Shown here in pieces: positions 39,975-51,500 of a stretch of 64,000 nt of DNA. Within the stretch, counting starts at the first letter, position 1; every line of letters begins with the position of its first letter. The notes under the pieces are model-generated. The model saw only the letters and a list, made by a program, of their open reading frames with translations, was not told the origin of the DNA and did no database searches. This stretch comes from Cyanophora paradoxa (taxonomy: Eukaryota; Glaucocystophyceae; Cyanophorales; Cyanophoraceae): contig QPMI01000032.1 in the NCBI GenBank assembly GCA_004431415.1, forward strand, positions 1-64,000, written 5' to 3'. The translations under genes and the position numbers were made by a program.

Positions 39975-42900
39975 GTGAGCGCCTCATGATCAAAACCCTG
40001 TCGATAGCTAGCTAGAGCTTCTCTCTGCACTTTTCTTTAGCGCGCACCAACATCGCCATTTGCAGAGGTCCAAATCGCATGCATGACTTCCAGCGGCTAT
40101 TGTTTCCGCCGTTCGGGGAGCAATTCAAGTGCTTTGCAAAGCGCATTGAAAAGCAAACGGCTGAGGCATCCGCATCCGGAAATCAACTCGGCCGAAAATC
40201 GTCGCAGGCATCCGTCGAGACTCCGAAATACATATACGTAAGCGCCATGTTATTTCGAGAAGAGTAACTTCGAGCCGATTCCATAAGAAGATTTGGATCG
40301 AAAAGCGCGAACACAAAGTCGTCGTCAAAAGCGAAAAAAAAAGTGATGGCGAAAAGAAGAGCGATGGCGAAAAGAAAAGTGATGGCGAAAAGAAACTCGA
40401 TTGCAAGTGCAAGCAGATGTGCGAAAGCCATCCTGAATTCACGCTGAAGTGCGCAAGCTACGCTCTATTCGTCACAATTTCAACACCAGAGCTCGTCCTG
40501 AACTCGCGATGTCGACAGAGGCTCGGATGGTTCTCGGCGTTTCCTTCTTCGCAACATTGAAGAGGTGATCGATATTAGTGGAATTTAAACCCCCCGGATT
40601 TGCTGATCGAAATGGCATACATTACAATGATGGCGGATAATCGAAAACAGGATGACGAGCTTATTCTGGAGGTGGCATGATTTGATCCTCTCTGCAATGC
40701 CGTCCGCGTCAAACAATAACCGATGCTTGCTTGCTTTCAGAGCTCAAGATATTCCTCCGACGCAAAGGATGGAGCTCGAGGAAGGATCGCGTGCAAAATA
40801 ATACAGGTCTGCCTCCAGATCGGGCGCGATCTTTCTGCGACGTCGACGCGCACAAGCTTAAGAGATCACGCTGAAGCTCGATGTGCTGACTGCCCTTAAA
40901 TTTCTTCCACACAGATTGCAAGCAACGAATGCGGGCGGTTCATCAAACTGGAAAACACCCACGAATCATCCCTCGGGGTATGCATTGTGTTCCTGCTTGA
41001 ATGCTTTTATTGGACCCGACTGTTTGAGCAGCCCCACGCATTTATAAACATCCGGATGCCGGTTTTCCAGGCGTGGTTCAGGGTGCGCGCGACACGCACA
41101 CTATGCAGAATGCATTTATCAAGCAAGCGCGCGAGCAGGTGATCTCTAAAATGCTGATGCCGACCCGATCCCGGTATTCAAGGTTCGCAATCGGAGCTTG
41201 CTTGCTTTCTGCTTCTTTATCTACAGGCGCCGGCGTGACAAGAACAACAGGGCGCGGAAACTGCTGCGGACAATCCGGGATCCCACGACAGGCAAAACCG
41301 CTGAAGATACATCACGATGGTCGTGGGAGAAATGGTTCGAAGCTGCCAGTGTGCATTCTTCGAGTTCAGATTTAATCCGAACTGATAGGTGGGATCGGTG
41401 GTTCTACCAAGGTATTCTCGACGAGGACGAGGTGAGGCTCTGGATCTTTGTTCTCGCGAGGTCAAGGCGAACTTGCTAGATGTGAACGTTTACCAAACGC
41501 ATGCGCACCCAGATCGAAGAGACGATTGAGACTCTGGCGCGAGAAGCCCGAGACGCCCGGAAAAAGTACATGCCCGACGAGGTAGGCTCAAAGGCTCAAT
41601 TGAAGACAGCAGATTCTCACCCGTACGCGTTCGCGATCGTGTGTGGCCAGAATTTCTTGCGGACGTTTAGGATCGAAGACGTGCTTCAACAGCTATACCG
41701 CGTGCGTTGAAGCTGCGCTCTATAATAAAAAAGAAGACTCAAGCTTGATCTGCTTGATCTGATGCGCAGCTGGATGAAAGCCTCAAAAAGGAGGACGAAG
41801 AGAAGACAAGCGGCCAAGTGCGTCGGCTGATCGAAATCGCAGTGAACCTGGATTTGTGCGTGCACATATGTACTTTGCTACGACATTCATGATCGATTTA
41901 GACTGATATACATATCGCCGTGCTCGGTGCCGGTACCGGTGCAGCTTGTTGAAGGAACTCCGCGATTGCGCCGAGCACGCTCACGACCACAAAAACCTTT
42001 GCGACGACAAGCACACACACAAGCATCACGCACACGAGAACGGCCACGCTCATGATCACCACCCCCATCCTGCGCACGAGGAGAAGCAAAAGACACCCGA
42101 AGAGGAAAAGAAGGAGCAGGAGGAGCTCGAGAAAAAGCAGAAAAAGGAACGGGAGGAGCGCATTGCACGAGTCAACACACTGTACCGGAAGGTGACCCGC
42201 CACCAAATTTAATTTTCCGAAATTTATGCTCGAAGCGCTAAGAGGGCGTCTACCAGAGCATTGCGGAAGCGGAAAGTCTGCAAAATGGGCTCGTGCAGCT
42301 CCGCCTGTCCCAGCTCCATATGCCGGCACGTGCACGTTATCTTTACCTGCGTCTCGAGCTCACTTTTAACCAATCGACCGCATCCACAGGTGAATCGAGG
42401 CACCGTCCGTCTTGACGAGTGAGCCACGCGACGCAAGCTTAAGGATACTTGCTTCGGGGCTCAGTTGGCGTGCATACAGGCTTTTCAAACAGATCCGATG
42501 GGACTTGTCGAGGGTCTACGGGCCGGGCTTCGACTCTGATGCGGACATCAGACGGGTTAGTTGCTCTGCGCTCGCCCTGTTCTAGCGCTCGATATTTAAA
42601 CACGCATTGCAGGGAGCACTATTCCACTTCTGTTCGTTCCCTGAGGACTGCTTCGAACACGTGGTCCGTTCATCCGAGGACTTCGAATTCCTTGTTCTCG
42701 GACGTCCGTCCTCCTTCAGCTGGTCACGCTCGCGATCGTCTCCAGAACATGCAGGAGGAGATTGATTGGTATCATCCGCACAGCTTCGATGTGTCCGAGT
42801 TTGAAGATACAGACAGGTGCTTCGCAACCGCTGGCCATGGGCATGCCATGCAAACCATAGATTGAAAACTTCATATGCATATCAAAAGTCTTGTCTCATG

Positions 42901-44635
42901 ATCCGCTGACCACATACGGGTGGAACACTCGATCAGAGACCCTCAGTTTCAGCTGAACCACATTATCGAAATCATCGGGTACGGAGAATATTAATTATAA
43001 TCAATAACGATCAAAGCTCTTGTAGTTGCTGGTCCTTGAAAGCTCACCCTCGGACAGCCTCATCGTTCACGATGTCTGGGCGAAGCCCAAGATCGACGAC
43101 GGATACAAGTACGCTGAAATACGAAACGATGACAAGACAAATCGGGTGCGATGCGTTCATTCTATTCCCAAACTGCGCATTGACGTACGCATACTACGAA
43201 TACCTGGCGACAGGCGACTCTTCGGCACCCGCAACTGAAGCCTTACGATGTCCTTTCTGAGTCAGAGAAGGCGTACGACAAAAGTGCCCCTCTGAAAGCG
43301 AAGCCCTACAATGTGGGTGGCTTTATCTGACGTCCCGACGTCGCAGACATGGCGATCGGAAGCCTGCGCCTGATTTCGGCCCTTGGGTGCGCTTTGCAGT
43401 GGATGCATATGCAAGTTGAAGTTTCTCAAAGACATCAATCTGACGTCGCCGGTCCCCGCGAACGGCAGCTACTCAATTATCTGGCCCCACGATCCAGCAC
43501 TCGTTCCGATTCCAAATTACAAGACCGCTCAGGAGAGGCTCAGGGTTCTGAAGAAAGACAATGGCGCCCCGTGCGTTAACGTTCTTTTTTCCCCCGAAGT
43601 TCGCGCTTCGAATTCTAGACCTGAAAATTAATATGCGCATCACCTACAGCTACAGCTACATCACCGACTGTAGCTGCCCGATTACTCCTGGATTAAGCAA
43701 GGACGCGTACTACTTGAAAGACGTACGCAAATCTAGACGTCTCGCGATCAGCTCGCTGTAAATCAAAACCTCGAGCCTGATCATGAGAATTTCGCTCTCG
43801 ACAGCTGCCGTCCCAGAACCATGGCCAGGGGGCCCCGGAACAATTCGACATTGAACTGAAGGAGCTGGTTGAGTTGATGGCGGAGGCGACTCACGACATC
43901 TGGGCTAAGAGCCGCCGCGCCGAGGGGCTGGTCTACGGCGAAACGAACTCCTCAAAAACTTCGTAGTAAGTGCCTTCGGCATACCTACTCTTAGAGAGCA
44001 CTGCGCATGCATGTGCTCACGATCACTGCTTGCGTGCACCTTCCTCGATTAGTCTTCTGAAGCCGTGTGAGTACTTTCGAATTCGATCATAAGTAATGCA
44101 GTTATCACATACGCATTTAATGATCAATGAACGTTCGCAGACGGGCTCATGACTGACGAGGAGAGAAAATCTGATCGCGCTACTGTTCGTGCACTTTTGT
44201 GGCATGAATTTGCGTTCGTGGAAAGCACACTTAGATGCGTGTACGTGCAACTGCAGGTGGAGTCGACCCTGAGGACCATCAAGGCTCTGGGCTACGAGAT
44301 CAAGCTGAACAGGGACGTAAAAGCAGTCTTCGGCGTCACGCGCCGCGATTTCAACCCGTGCGACCCGCCCCTCAGAGGTCTAAAGCATCCGACGGTCACG
44401 ATCGCGTTCAAACCAGCCATCGCGCGCGCGCAGACTCAACTGGAAGGCCAAGCCCAAGAAGGCGGCGCACCCGCCGCCGCCCGCGGCGATGGAGGACCGG
44501 CCACGGCTCCAGCAGCCGCTTCCGGTCACGGACCCGAACCACGTGACGCTCCAAGTCGATCGTGAACCCGCGCGGTCGGCTGGGCCGTACGTTCGGTCAG
44601 CCATCACCAACATGCCGGCGAAAGTAAACATGTAG
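36661..44635 (+). CDS. Gene E: polycystin-2-type cation channel fused to two RyR domains
   Basis: About 30 exons. The N-terminal part (36661-39974) is a polycystin/TRPP channel. Charged exons follow (40095-40236, about 40280-40460, 41227-41431, 41513-41581, 41770-41854, 41945-42191), then about 42240-42990, and two RyR domains (43026-43388 and 43805 to about 44330). The stop is TAG at 44633-44635 if the last exon reads LNWKAKPKKAA to the end; another frame stops at 44565. TRPP channels pass Ca2+ and other cations in ciliary or internal membranes. RyR domains form the cytosolic repeats of ryanodine receptors and may sense ligands. Most junctions have GTGCG donors and agree in phase; 40000-41200 and 42200-43000 are less certain. 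No stop-plus-new-start is obvious between the halves, but two adjacent genes are not excluded. A Met at 36661 is a possible start; an upstream exon cannot be ruled out. Confidence 0.7.
41945..42191 (+). other. His-rich, highly charged linker in gene E
   Basis: A single exon with about 18 His in 40 residues (DKHTHKHHAHENGHAHDHHP), then a Glu/Lys helix (EEEKKEQEELEKKQKKEREE). It joins in phase to the exon before it. His clusters of this sort often bind zinc or other metals; that role here is inference. Confidence 0.75.
43026..43388 (+). other. RyR domain 1 of gene E
   Basis: Exons 43026-43145 (SLIVHDVWAKPKIDDGYKYA, EIRNDDKT), 43214-43311 (HPQLKPYDVLSESEKAYDK) and 43347 to about 43387 (MAIGSLRLISALG) reproduce the RyR-domain pattern: H-D-V-W-A, I-x-x-G-x-x-Y, R-x-D-D, H-P-x-L-x-P-Y-x-x-L, E-K-x-Y-D, and the closing helix. 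Confidence 0.85.
43805..44330 (+). other. RyR domain 2 of gene E
   Basis: Exon 43805 to about 43964 encodes LKELVELMAEATHDIWAKSR then GLVYGETNSSKTS; a second exon near 44143 encodes GLMTDEERKSDRATVRALL; a third from 44259 encodes VESTLRTIKALGYEIKLN. All RyR-domain landmarks are present (H-D-I-W-A, G-x-x-Y-G, L-x-x-x-E-x-K-x-D-R, T-I-K-A-L-G-Y). The last coding exon then runs into a Pro-rich tail. Confidence 0.85.
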
Positions 44636-44959
44636 GTGTACGTCCAAGCTTAGGCGGTGCCACGTAGAATCATGCACGTATATGTATGTAGATGCACGTG
44701 CACGCACATGCTGCGAATGCCGCCGCGCCCGCAGTGCGGAAGGACCAACAAGCGCGAATCAAGATCCCAGCTGTGAAACGAGTTTGGCCAGAGGGGGAGG
44801 TTGGGGGGAGGCGTCCTCTCCGCCTTAACGTTGTCGTTTAGGTTAAGAAAGGAAGGGGCGGGGACCTGAAAAGGGCGCTGGGAGGGAGGGGATCCGGAGG
44901 GGATGGGGGGTGGGGGGCGCCCATCGACCCAGGCTCGGAAAGAAAGGGCAGATGGGGGA

Positions 44960-45120
44960 GGGGAAGGTTGGGGAGGGGGGGGGGGGGGGGAAGGGGCGGG
45001 GACAACGGAGTAGAGGAGGTAGCGGGATGCGCCCTTCGCCCCCACCCCCGGCCCGCCTCGTGCTCTACCTCGTCCTCGTCCTCGTCGTCCCGCCGGAGCG
45101 ACGGCGATATATGTGCGGAA
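44960..45120 (-). pseudogene. Stray copy of a gene H exon and intron edge
   Basis: The minus strand encodes KGASRYLLYSVV next to an Asp/Glu-rich stretch (DDEDEDEVEHEA) and a poly-C intron start. Gene H has KAAPRYLPYSVR with acidic residues and the same C-rich intron start at about 58875-58975. Bases match closely over the GGAGTAG(G/A)GGAGGTAGCGGG core. No neighbouring gene H exons are seen here, so it appears to be a displaced fragment between genes E and F. The remainder of 44636-45513 holds nothing else I can support. Confidence 0.55.
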
Positions 45121-45513
45121 TATAATAGAGATTCGAATAATATAATAGTGATATGCGGAATAGTGTAGCTCCACACGCGGCCGTACACATAACAGATCCC
45201 ACATTCGAATTCAGCCGAGTAAGGCTCGTGCTCATGACTGTCGGTCACATGCAGCTGCAGACACATCATGCCATGATAGGAAGACATCGATCAGGGCTAA
45301 TTATAAGCTATTCGAATTCAATGATCATGACAGTCGTGATCGTACGCCTCTTCCTGCGACACTTGAGCTCCGGATCCGAATGTTGATCTTGATTCGATCC
45401 TATGAGCGATATCAAGCTATTGCTATAGCTATCTTCGAGATTGTACGCGTCGTCGTCCGGATGCAGATTTATTCTTAGACCGCGGCTGCAGCTGCAGCTT
45501 TGTCCAAGTTTAT

Positions 45514-48500
45514 TCACTCACTTTGCCGGAACGCGGCTCGCACCATTCGCCAGAGCTCACATGCCCGCGCTGCAGTTGCGAGGTGAGGCAGAGAGCGAGA
45601 AACTAAACGGAGCGCAGGGTTCGACGAACCTTTTCCGACGCGACGCAAGATGGGCGGGGCGAACGCCTCGACCCAGGCGCGCAGGGCGGGCACCGGCAGC
45701 GCCAGCAGCTGGCACCGCTCCTCCACCGCCAGCGTGTGCGCTGCGCGGGGTACAAAGATACGTAAGCGGCGGCCTCGGATGGGGCCACGATTTGGCCATA
45801 TACATGGACGGGCCGCACTGGCGAGTGTGGCTCCGTTCTTGACGAGGATGGCCTGCATGGGGTTCGGAGAGCCATCGATGCGAATATTAATCCAACGCGC
45901 AATGTGCCACAGCATCCAAGCATGAGCGCGCACCTCGGTGTTGAAAGAATCATGAATCACCGGGGCCGAGGGGCATCACGTCGGCGGGGGCTTGGTTCCC
46001 AGCAAGCGATTCGCGCCATTTCCACGAACGCTTGCGGTCCAGATCGTTGAGAGCGGCTGGCACCTGTATCGTGGTATCATATTGCACTGACGTGGATCGC
46101 AGAAACCTGGCCGTAGCCATAGTCTCTTCTCGCTCCCGTGTTCGCGTCACGCGCGCACGCCCCGTCCGCTCGATGCTTTGGCGCCGGCCGCGCTCCCTTC
46201 GTAGGGCAAGTTTGAGGGCAGATGGATCGAGCGACGCCCGCCGATTGCCAGATCGGCATACTCGTGCTGGGGGAGCCGGTTGCTCGAACGGCCTGCTAGA
46301 GAGAAGATTTGTGCAGGAAAAATCGGCAGCTGATGTCGAACATGGCCAAATTAACTTGCGTGTGGCCATGCTCACCTCCGGCGGCGCAGGCTCGAGGCGC
46401 TGCCGGAGAGGACGAAGTAGACAGTGCCGCAGGGCTCCCCCTCCTCCACAACGAAGCTGCCCCGCTCCACCGTCACGATCAGTGAGTGCCTGGCATAGCG
46501 GCGCGCGCGAGCTCGAGGCATCAGCGCTCATCGGACGACGACGCGGCGCGAACACGGGTTCGAGCCCGCACGGCCGTGGCGCGCACGCGAGGAGCCCGTC
46601 GAAGGCCGAGTCGGGGAGGGCGGCGCCGTGCTCGTCAAAGAGCGGCAGCGCCCTCAGCTGCCCCACCGTCGCGTGCGCCTCCTGCCGAGGCGCCGTTCAG
46701 AGAATTAAATATGGCTGGCCGTGGCGCAGTGTGCCATTATTTCGAATATTTGATAGCAGCGCTAGCTGCATCAGCCTGCATGCACAGTCCGCTCCGGAGC
46801 GAATCCGCCGCCTCATCATCTAGAAAGCGCCGAGAGTGCACGTACCTCGGCCTCGGCCGCGCTCTGCGCGATGCGGTACAGCTTCCGGTAGAGGCCGCCG
46901 CGCCGCGCCAGCAGCTCCGCGTGCCGCCCTTGCAGAGTTGGCAGAGTTGGCAGAGTCGGCAGAGTCGGCAGCGCCGCGGCGCACGGCCGCGCGCACCGGT
47001 CTCGGCGACGCGGCCGCTGCCGAGGACGACAACGAGGTCCGCCTGCACGTGCGCGTGGCTCGCCCGATCACGAGCTCGAGCTCGAGGCCGTCGCAAGCAG
47101 CGCAGGGACATGATCGTGCTCGAGTGCCGAGGAGTCGCGTTAGGGCGCGCGCGCACCGTTTCGCAGCTTGTCAGACGGTGCGTAATCTGGATCACAGTCC
47201 GGCCTTTCGCAAACTGAGGGCAGAGGTAAAAAGGCCAGAAAGACACAGAGACGGGAAGCTATTTTATAGCACTTGCCTCCGCGATGGTCTCGTTGACGAC
47301 TCGCTCCGTCGCAGCATCTGGGAGACCCCCGGTCCGACGTACCGAATAATACGTACCGACGAGGCCGGGCGCGTCACTCGCCCAGGGCGGACGTCACTTC
47401 GTCGAGTAGCAAGACCGACGTCGACGCGTTTGCAACCAAAGCCCGCGCTGCGCCCTTCGACTCAGAATCTTGATATATATCGACGAACCGGACGCCGGAA
47501 ATTTGAATTGCAAGGCAAGCGCATCCGGACCGAGGGCAATGCGCTGGCGCTGGCCTCCGGAGAGCTCCTTCGACGCTATCACCGTCAGATACCCCTGTCG
47601 AGAGGTGTTCCATTAATATTGGTCGAGTCTGAATATATGCTGGGACACGAAGCTTGCAACTGCAAGGCGCACCTGCGGCAGGCCGAGGATTGTCTGGTGC
47701 ATGTGGACCGCTTTCGCGGCCTCGATGACCTGCGCAGAAGGGGACGATCTAATAGGGAGCAGTCGAAATGTGCCGCGGCGCAGCGCTAGCGGCGCACGTC
47801 CTCCTCCGTCGCAAGCGCGTTGCCGACGCGAATGTTGGCGAGGACCGTGTCCGCAAAGATGTGCGGCGACTGCGAGACGACGGCGAGCTGCGGGGGCGCG
47901 ATATCGATATCGATCTGAGTGGAGAGCCGGCGTACGCGCGCAATGCATATGGCAGGCTGTGCCGCGGGCACCTTTCTGCGCCAGGTGTGGATGGGCTCGG
48001 ACGCATCGCTGACGCGCTCCGCCCCCGCGAAGAGGGCTCCGTGCAGCAGCGGGACCGAGCGGCAGAGGACCGAGAGGAGGGTGCTCTTGCCGCACCCCGA
48101 AGGCCTGCGCATGCATATGCCCGCGGGCCGGGCCGCGCGTCCGACGGTCAGTCTGTGTACAGCGCATGGCCACGAATACTGCGCTGGAAGACTCGCCCGA
48201 CGACGCAAATTTTCTTGCCGTGTGGGATCGTGAGCGAAAGGCCCTGCGCACGAACTCGAAGCGGTCACGTATCGGTATCTCGAGGCGGAATTCAAAATTC
48301 ATTAGAGTAGGCCACCGTACGCGCGAGCAAATTAAAGCTAAGTACCATACCTTCAGCGCGTAGCTGTCCGCGGCGGGGTGATGCTTCACCCAGGCGTTCT
48401 CGACGCGGAAAGCCTGCGGGCCGGGGCCAGCGAGAAGGATGGGAGGGATCCGATGGGAGGTTAGAATTAATGATACCAAGATGTGGATGAACCCAAATTT

Positions 48501-51500
48501 CTGTTACCTCGGCGCCGCCGGAGGAAACTTTTGAAACGCGCGCGGCTGCAGCTGCTTACGGAGCGAGCGGCGATTCGGCTTTCAGGCGACCATGGAGCCG
48601 AACGGCGCGCTCGGATCAAATCAAAACATCAAAAGCCGGACCCGTGTACTTCTCGAATTCGAAGCGCCTGGCGAGGGAAGCCGGGGCACCAGGACCGGTA
48701 CCCTCTCCATCGCGATCGGGCTCCTGCACAGTCTGCTTATCAATCATTAAGGTTATTAAGTATGTCTTACTATATGCTTATTATATTACATGTCCGGGAT
48801 TGTTATCATTTAAGGTCCGCGTGCCTCGAAATGTAGAGGCTCTCGAGTTCGCGGTCGGTAGGTCTGCGCCGCTTCATCGCGATCATTGATATCGTGATCA
48901 CGTGGCCCATTTGATTTGGAGCTCCGCCCCTCTGCAGCTGTCGACGTCTCGTCCGGAAACTGCGCACAGCCATCACAAAATATAAACGCATTGAAGCGCC
49001 CGCGTTCACGAGTACGACGTCGACAGCGAATTTCGAGAGCACTCGCCTCGAGGAAGCGACGGATGTTATTCACCGACGCCGACGCGCTCAGCAGATCCGC
49101 TGCAAAAATATTCAATGGACCGGGGCCGGAGCTGGAAATTCTCACAGAAAGCGCTAGCTTCGATCTCAGCTCGATAACCGAGGGGCGCTCACGGATGTAG
49201 GAAGAGAGCTCTGCGATGACGTCGTGCACAGTCCACGCGAGCGACAACCTTCGAGAAAGGTGCACGTGAGTGGAGGCCGAAAGGAAAGGAAGGCTTGAAT
49301 TAACGGGCGGGTACATACAAAGAGAGGACGTCCCCGGCGGTGATGGCGCCGCGAGGCACGAGCACTACGCCCGTCGCGAGAATCCCGGCCTGCAGGAGGA
49401 CGTTCCCGCCTGCGGGCGCGGGCGCATGGCGCCGCGGCGCTCACTGAGTCAAGCGAAACGAAGAATTGCGAGTCCGAACTCGAACGACCCGTGAAATTAA
49501 ATTCAATTGAGTACCGACGATGACGTCGTACAGGCACTCGCCGTAGACGAAGGCCCGAAGCGAGGCGCGACGGTACTCCCCCGCGAGGCTCCCGAATGCG
49601 GCGTTGGCGGCGCCTTGGTGCTGGTACTCCCGAACTGTCGCCTGCGAGGAAACGACCGATCCCTTAATAAGGGCGGACCCTTATAATATCGCCAACCACC
49701 GCGTGCTAAGGGCGGACCCTTATAATAGCGTGCTAAGGGCGGACCCATATAATATCGCCAGCCACCGCGGATATCGCGGATATCGCCAGTGCTAATTTAA
49801 GGGCAGCGCGGATATCGATCCATGAGTAGCCACCTGGCCCTGCAGGCACTCCTGCACGTGCGTCGTCATATCGCCGAGTCGCTCCTGCGCGTGCAGACAG
49901 GTGAGACCGCATTTGAAAGGAGGTTATAGTTCCGCGGCGGGCACCCGCTTCTCATCCGCAAAGCGCTCGCTATTGCGCTGCGGAAGACCACGCAATTAGC
50001 ATCGTACAAGTAATTTGCAGGCAGATCGTGAAGAGCGCACTACAATTGCACTCGCCGTCTCACCAAAGAAGATGAGAAACTGAACCAGCATGACCGCGGC
50101 AGTGATCCTGTTTGGATTTGAATTTAAATTTCCTGGGAACGAGCGCCGCGGCGCAGTATACGTAGGGCACGAGGCGCGTATACGTACGGGGCATTGATGG
50201 AGAAGGACACGGCGAGGGCGATCGAGGCTCCGAGTACGCACATCATGCAGCCGAGGGCGTTTTTCATGCCAATCTCGAGCCGCTGCATATCGGTCGCGAA
50301 GAGTCCCAGCGAAAAGCCGTCCGAAAAACTGGCCATAGACGCCCATTGCAAATTTTAAAGCCCGCTCGACAGAAGCGTCGGCGCTGCACGTGCAGCGCTT
50401 GCGTTCACGCACGTCGTGAAGTAGCAGGACGGCATCGCGTTGAGGTGGCGCATGAGGCGCGTGTAAATATTGTCTGAGACCCGCGTGACGATCTGCTTGG
50501 CGTAATCAGAGCGCGGCCGCGGACGATCCCAAGTTTGGATTTGAATTTAAATTTCCTGGGAACGAGCGCCGCGGCGCAGTATACGTAGGGCACGAGGCGC
50601 GTATACGTACGGGGCATTGATGGAGAAGGACACGGCGAGGGCGATCGAGGCTCCGAGTACGCACATCATGCAGCCGAGGGCGTTTTTCATGCCAATCTCG
50701 AGCCGCTGCATATCGGTCGCGAAGAGTCCCAGCGAAAAGCCGTCCGAAAAACTGGCCATAGACGCCCATTGCAAATTTTAAAGCCCGCTCGACAGAAGCG
50801 TCGGCGCTGCACGTGCAGCGCTTGCGTTCACGCACGTCGTGAAGTAGCAGGACGGCATCGCGTTGAGGTGGCGCATGAGGCGCGTGTAAATATTGTCTGA
50901 GACCCGCGTGACGATCTGCTTGGCGTAATCAGAGCGCGGCCGCGGACGATCCCAAGTTTGGATTTGAATTTAAATTTCCTGGGAACGAGCGCCGCGGCGC
51001 AGTATACGTAGGGCACGAGGCGCGTATACGTACGGGGCATTGATGGAGAAGGACACGGCGAGGGCGATCGAGGCTCCGAGTACGCACATCATGCAGCCGA
51101 GGGCGTTTTTCATGCCAATCTCGAGCCGCTGCATATCGGTCGCGAAGAGTCCCAGCGAAAAGCCGTCCGAAAAACTGGCCATAGACGCCCATTGCAAATT
51201 TTAAAGCCCGCTCGACAGAAGCGTCGGCGCTGCACGTGCAGCGCTTGCGTTCACGCACGTCGTGAAGTAGCAGGACGGCATCGCGTTGAGGTGGCGCATG
51301 AGGCGCGTGTAAATATTGTCTGAGACCCGCGTGACGATCTGCTTGGCGTAATCAGAGCGCGGCCGCGGACGATCCCAGTTGCAAGTTCGGGGCTCGTTCA
51401 TATGATCGCACTTGGTGCCAGGCGTAGCATACGATGCCACGCCCGATGGGATACAAGCACGCGCAGGCGGCGATGAAGGCCAGCACGTGCGCGCGGGGCG

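Noticed and set aside
41180-41225. Transmembrane helix (ACLLSASLSTG / LAFCFFIY) before RRRRDKNNRARK in gene E
   Set aside because: The hydrophobic stretch lies before a good acceptor (TATCTACAG) and is better read as intron; only the basic exon from 41227 is kept.
44650-45287. Minus-strand Pro-rich open frame as a functional gene
   Set aside because: Most of it is a translated poly-C/T intron; only a short part resembles a gene H exon, so it is called a stray fragment.
50111-51376. CRISPR-like or satellite array
   Set aside because: The period is 423 bp with coding exons inside; there are no short repeats separated by unique spacers.
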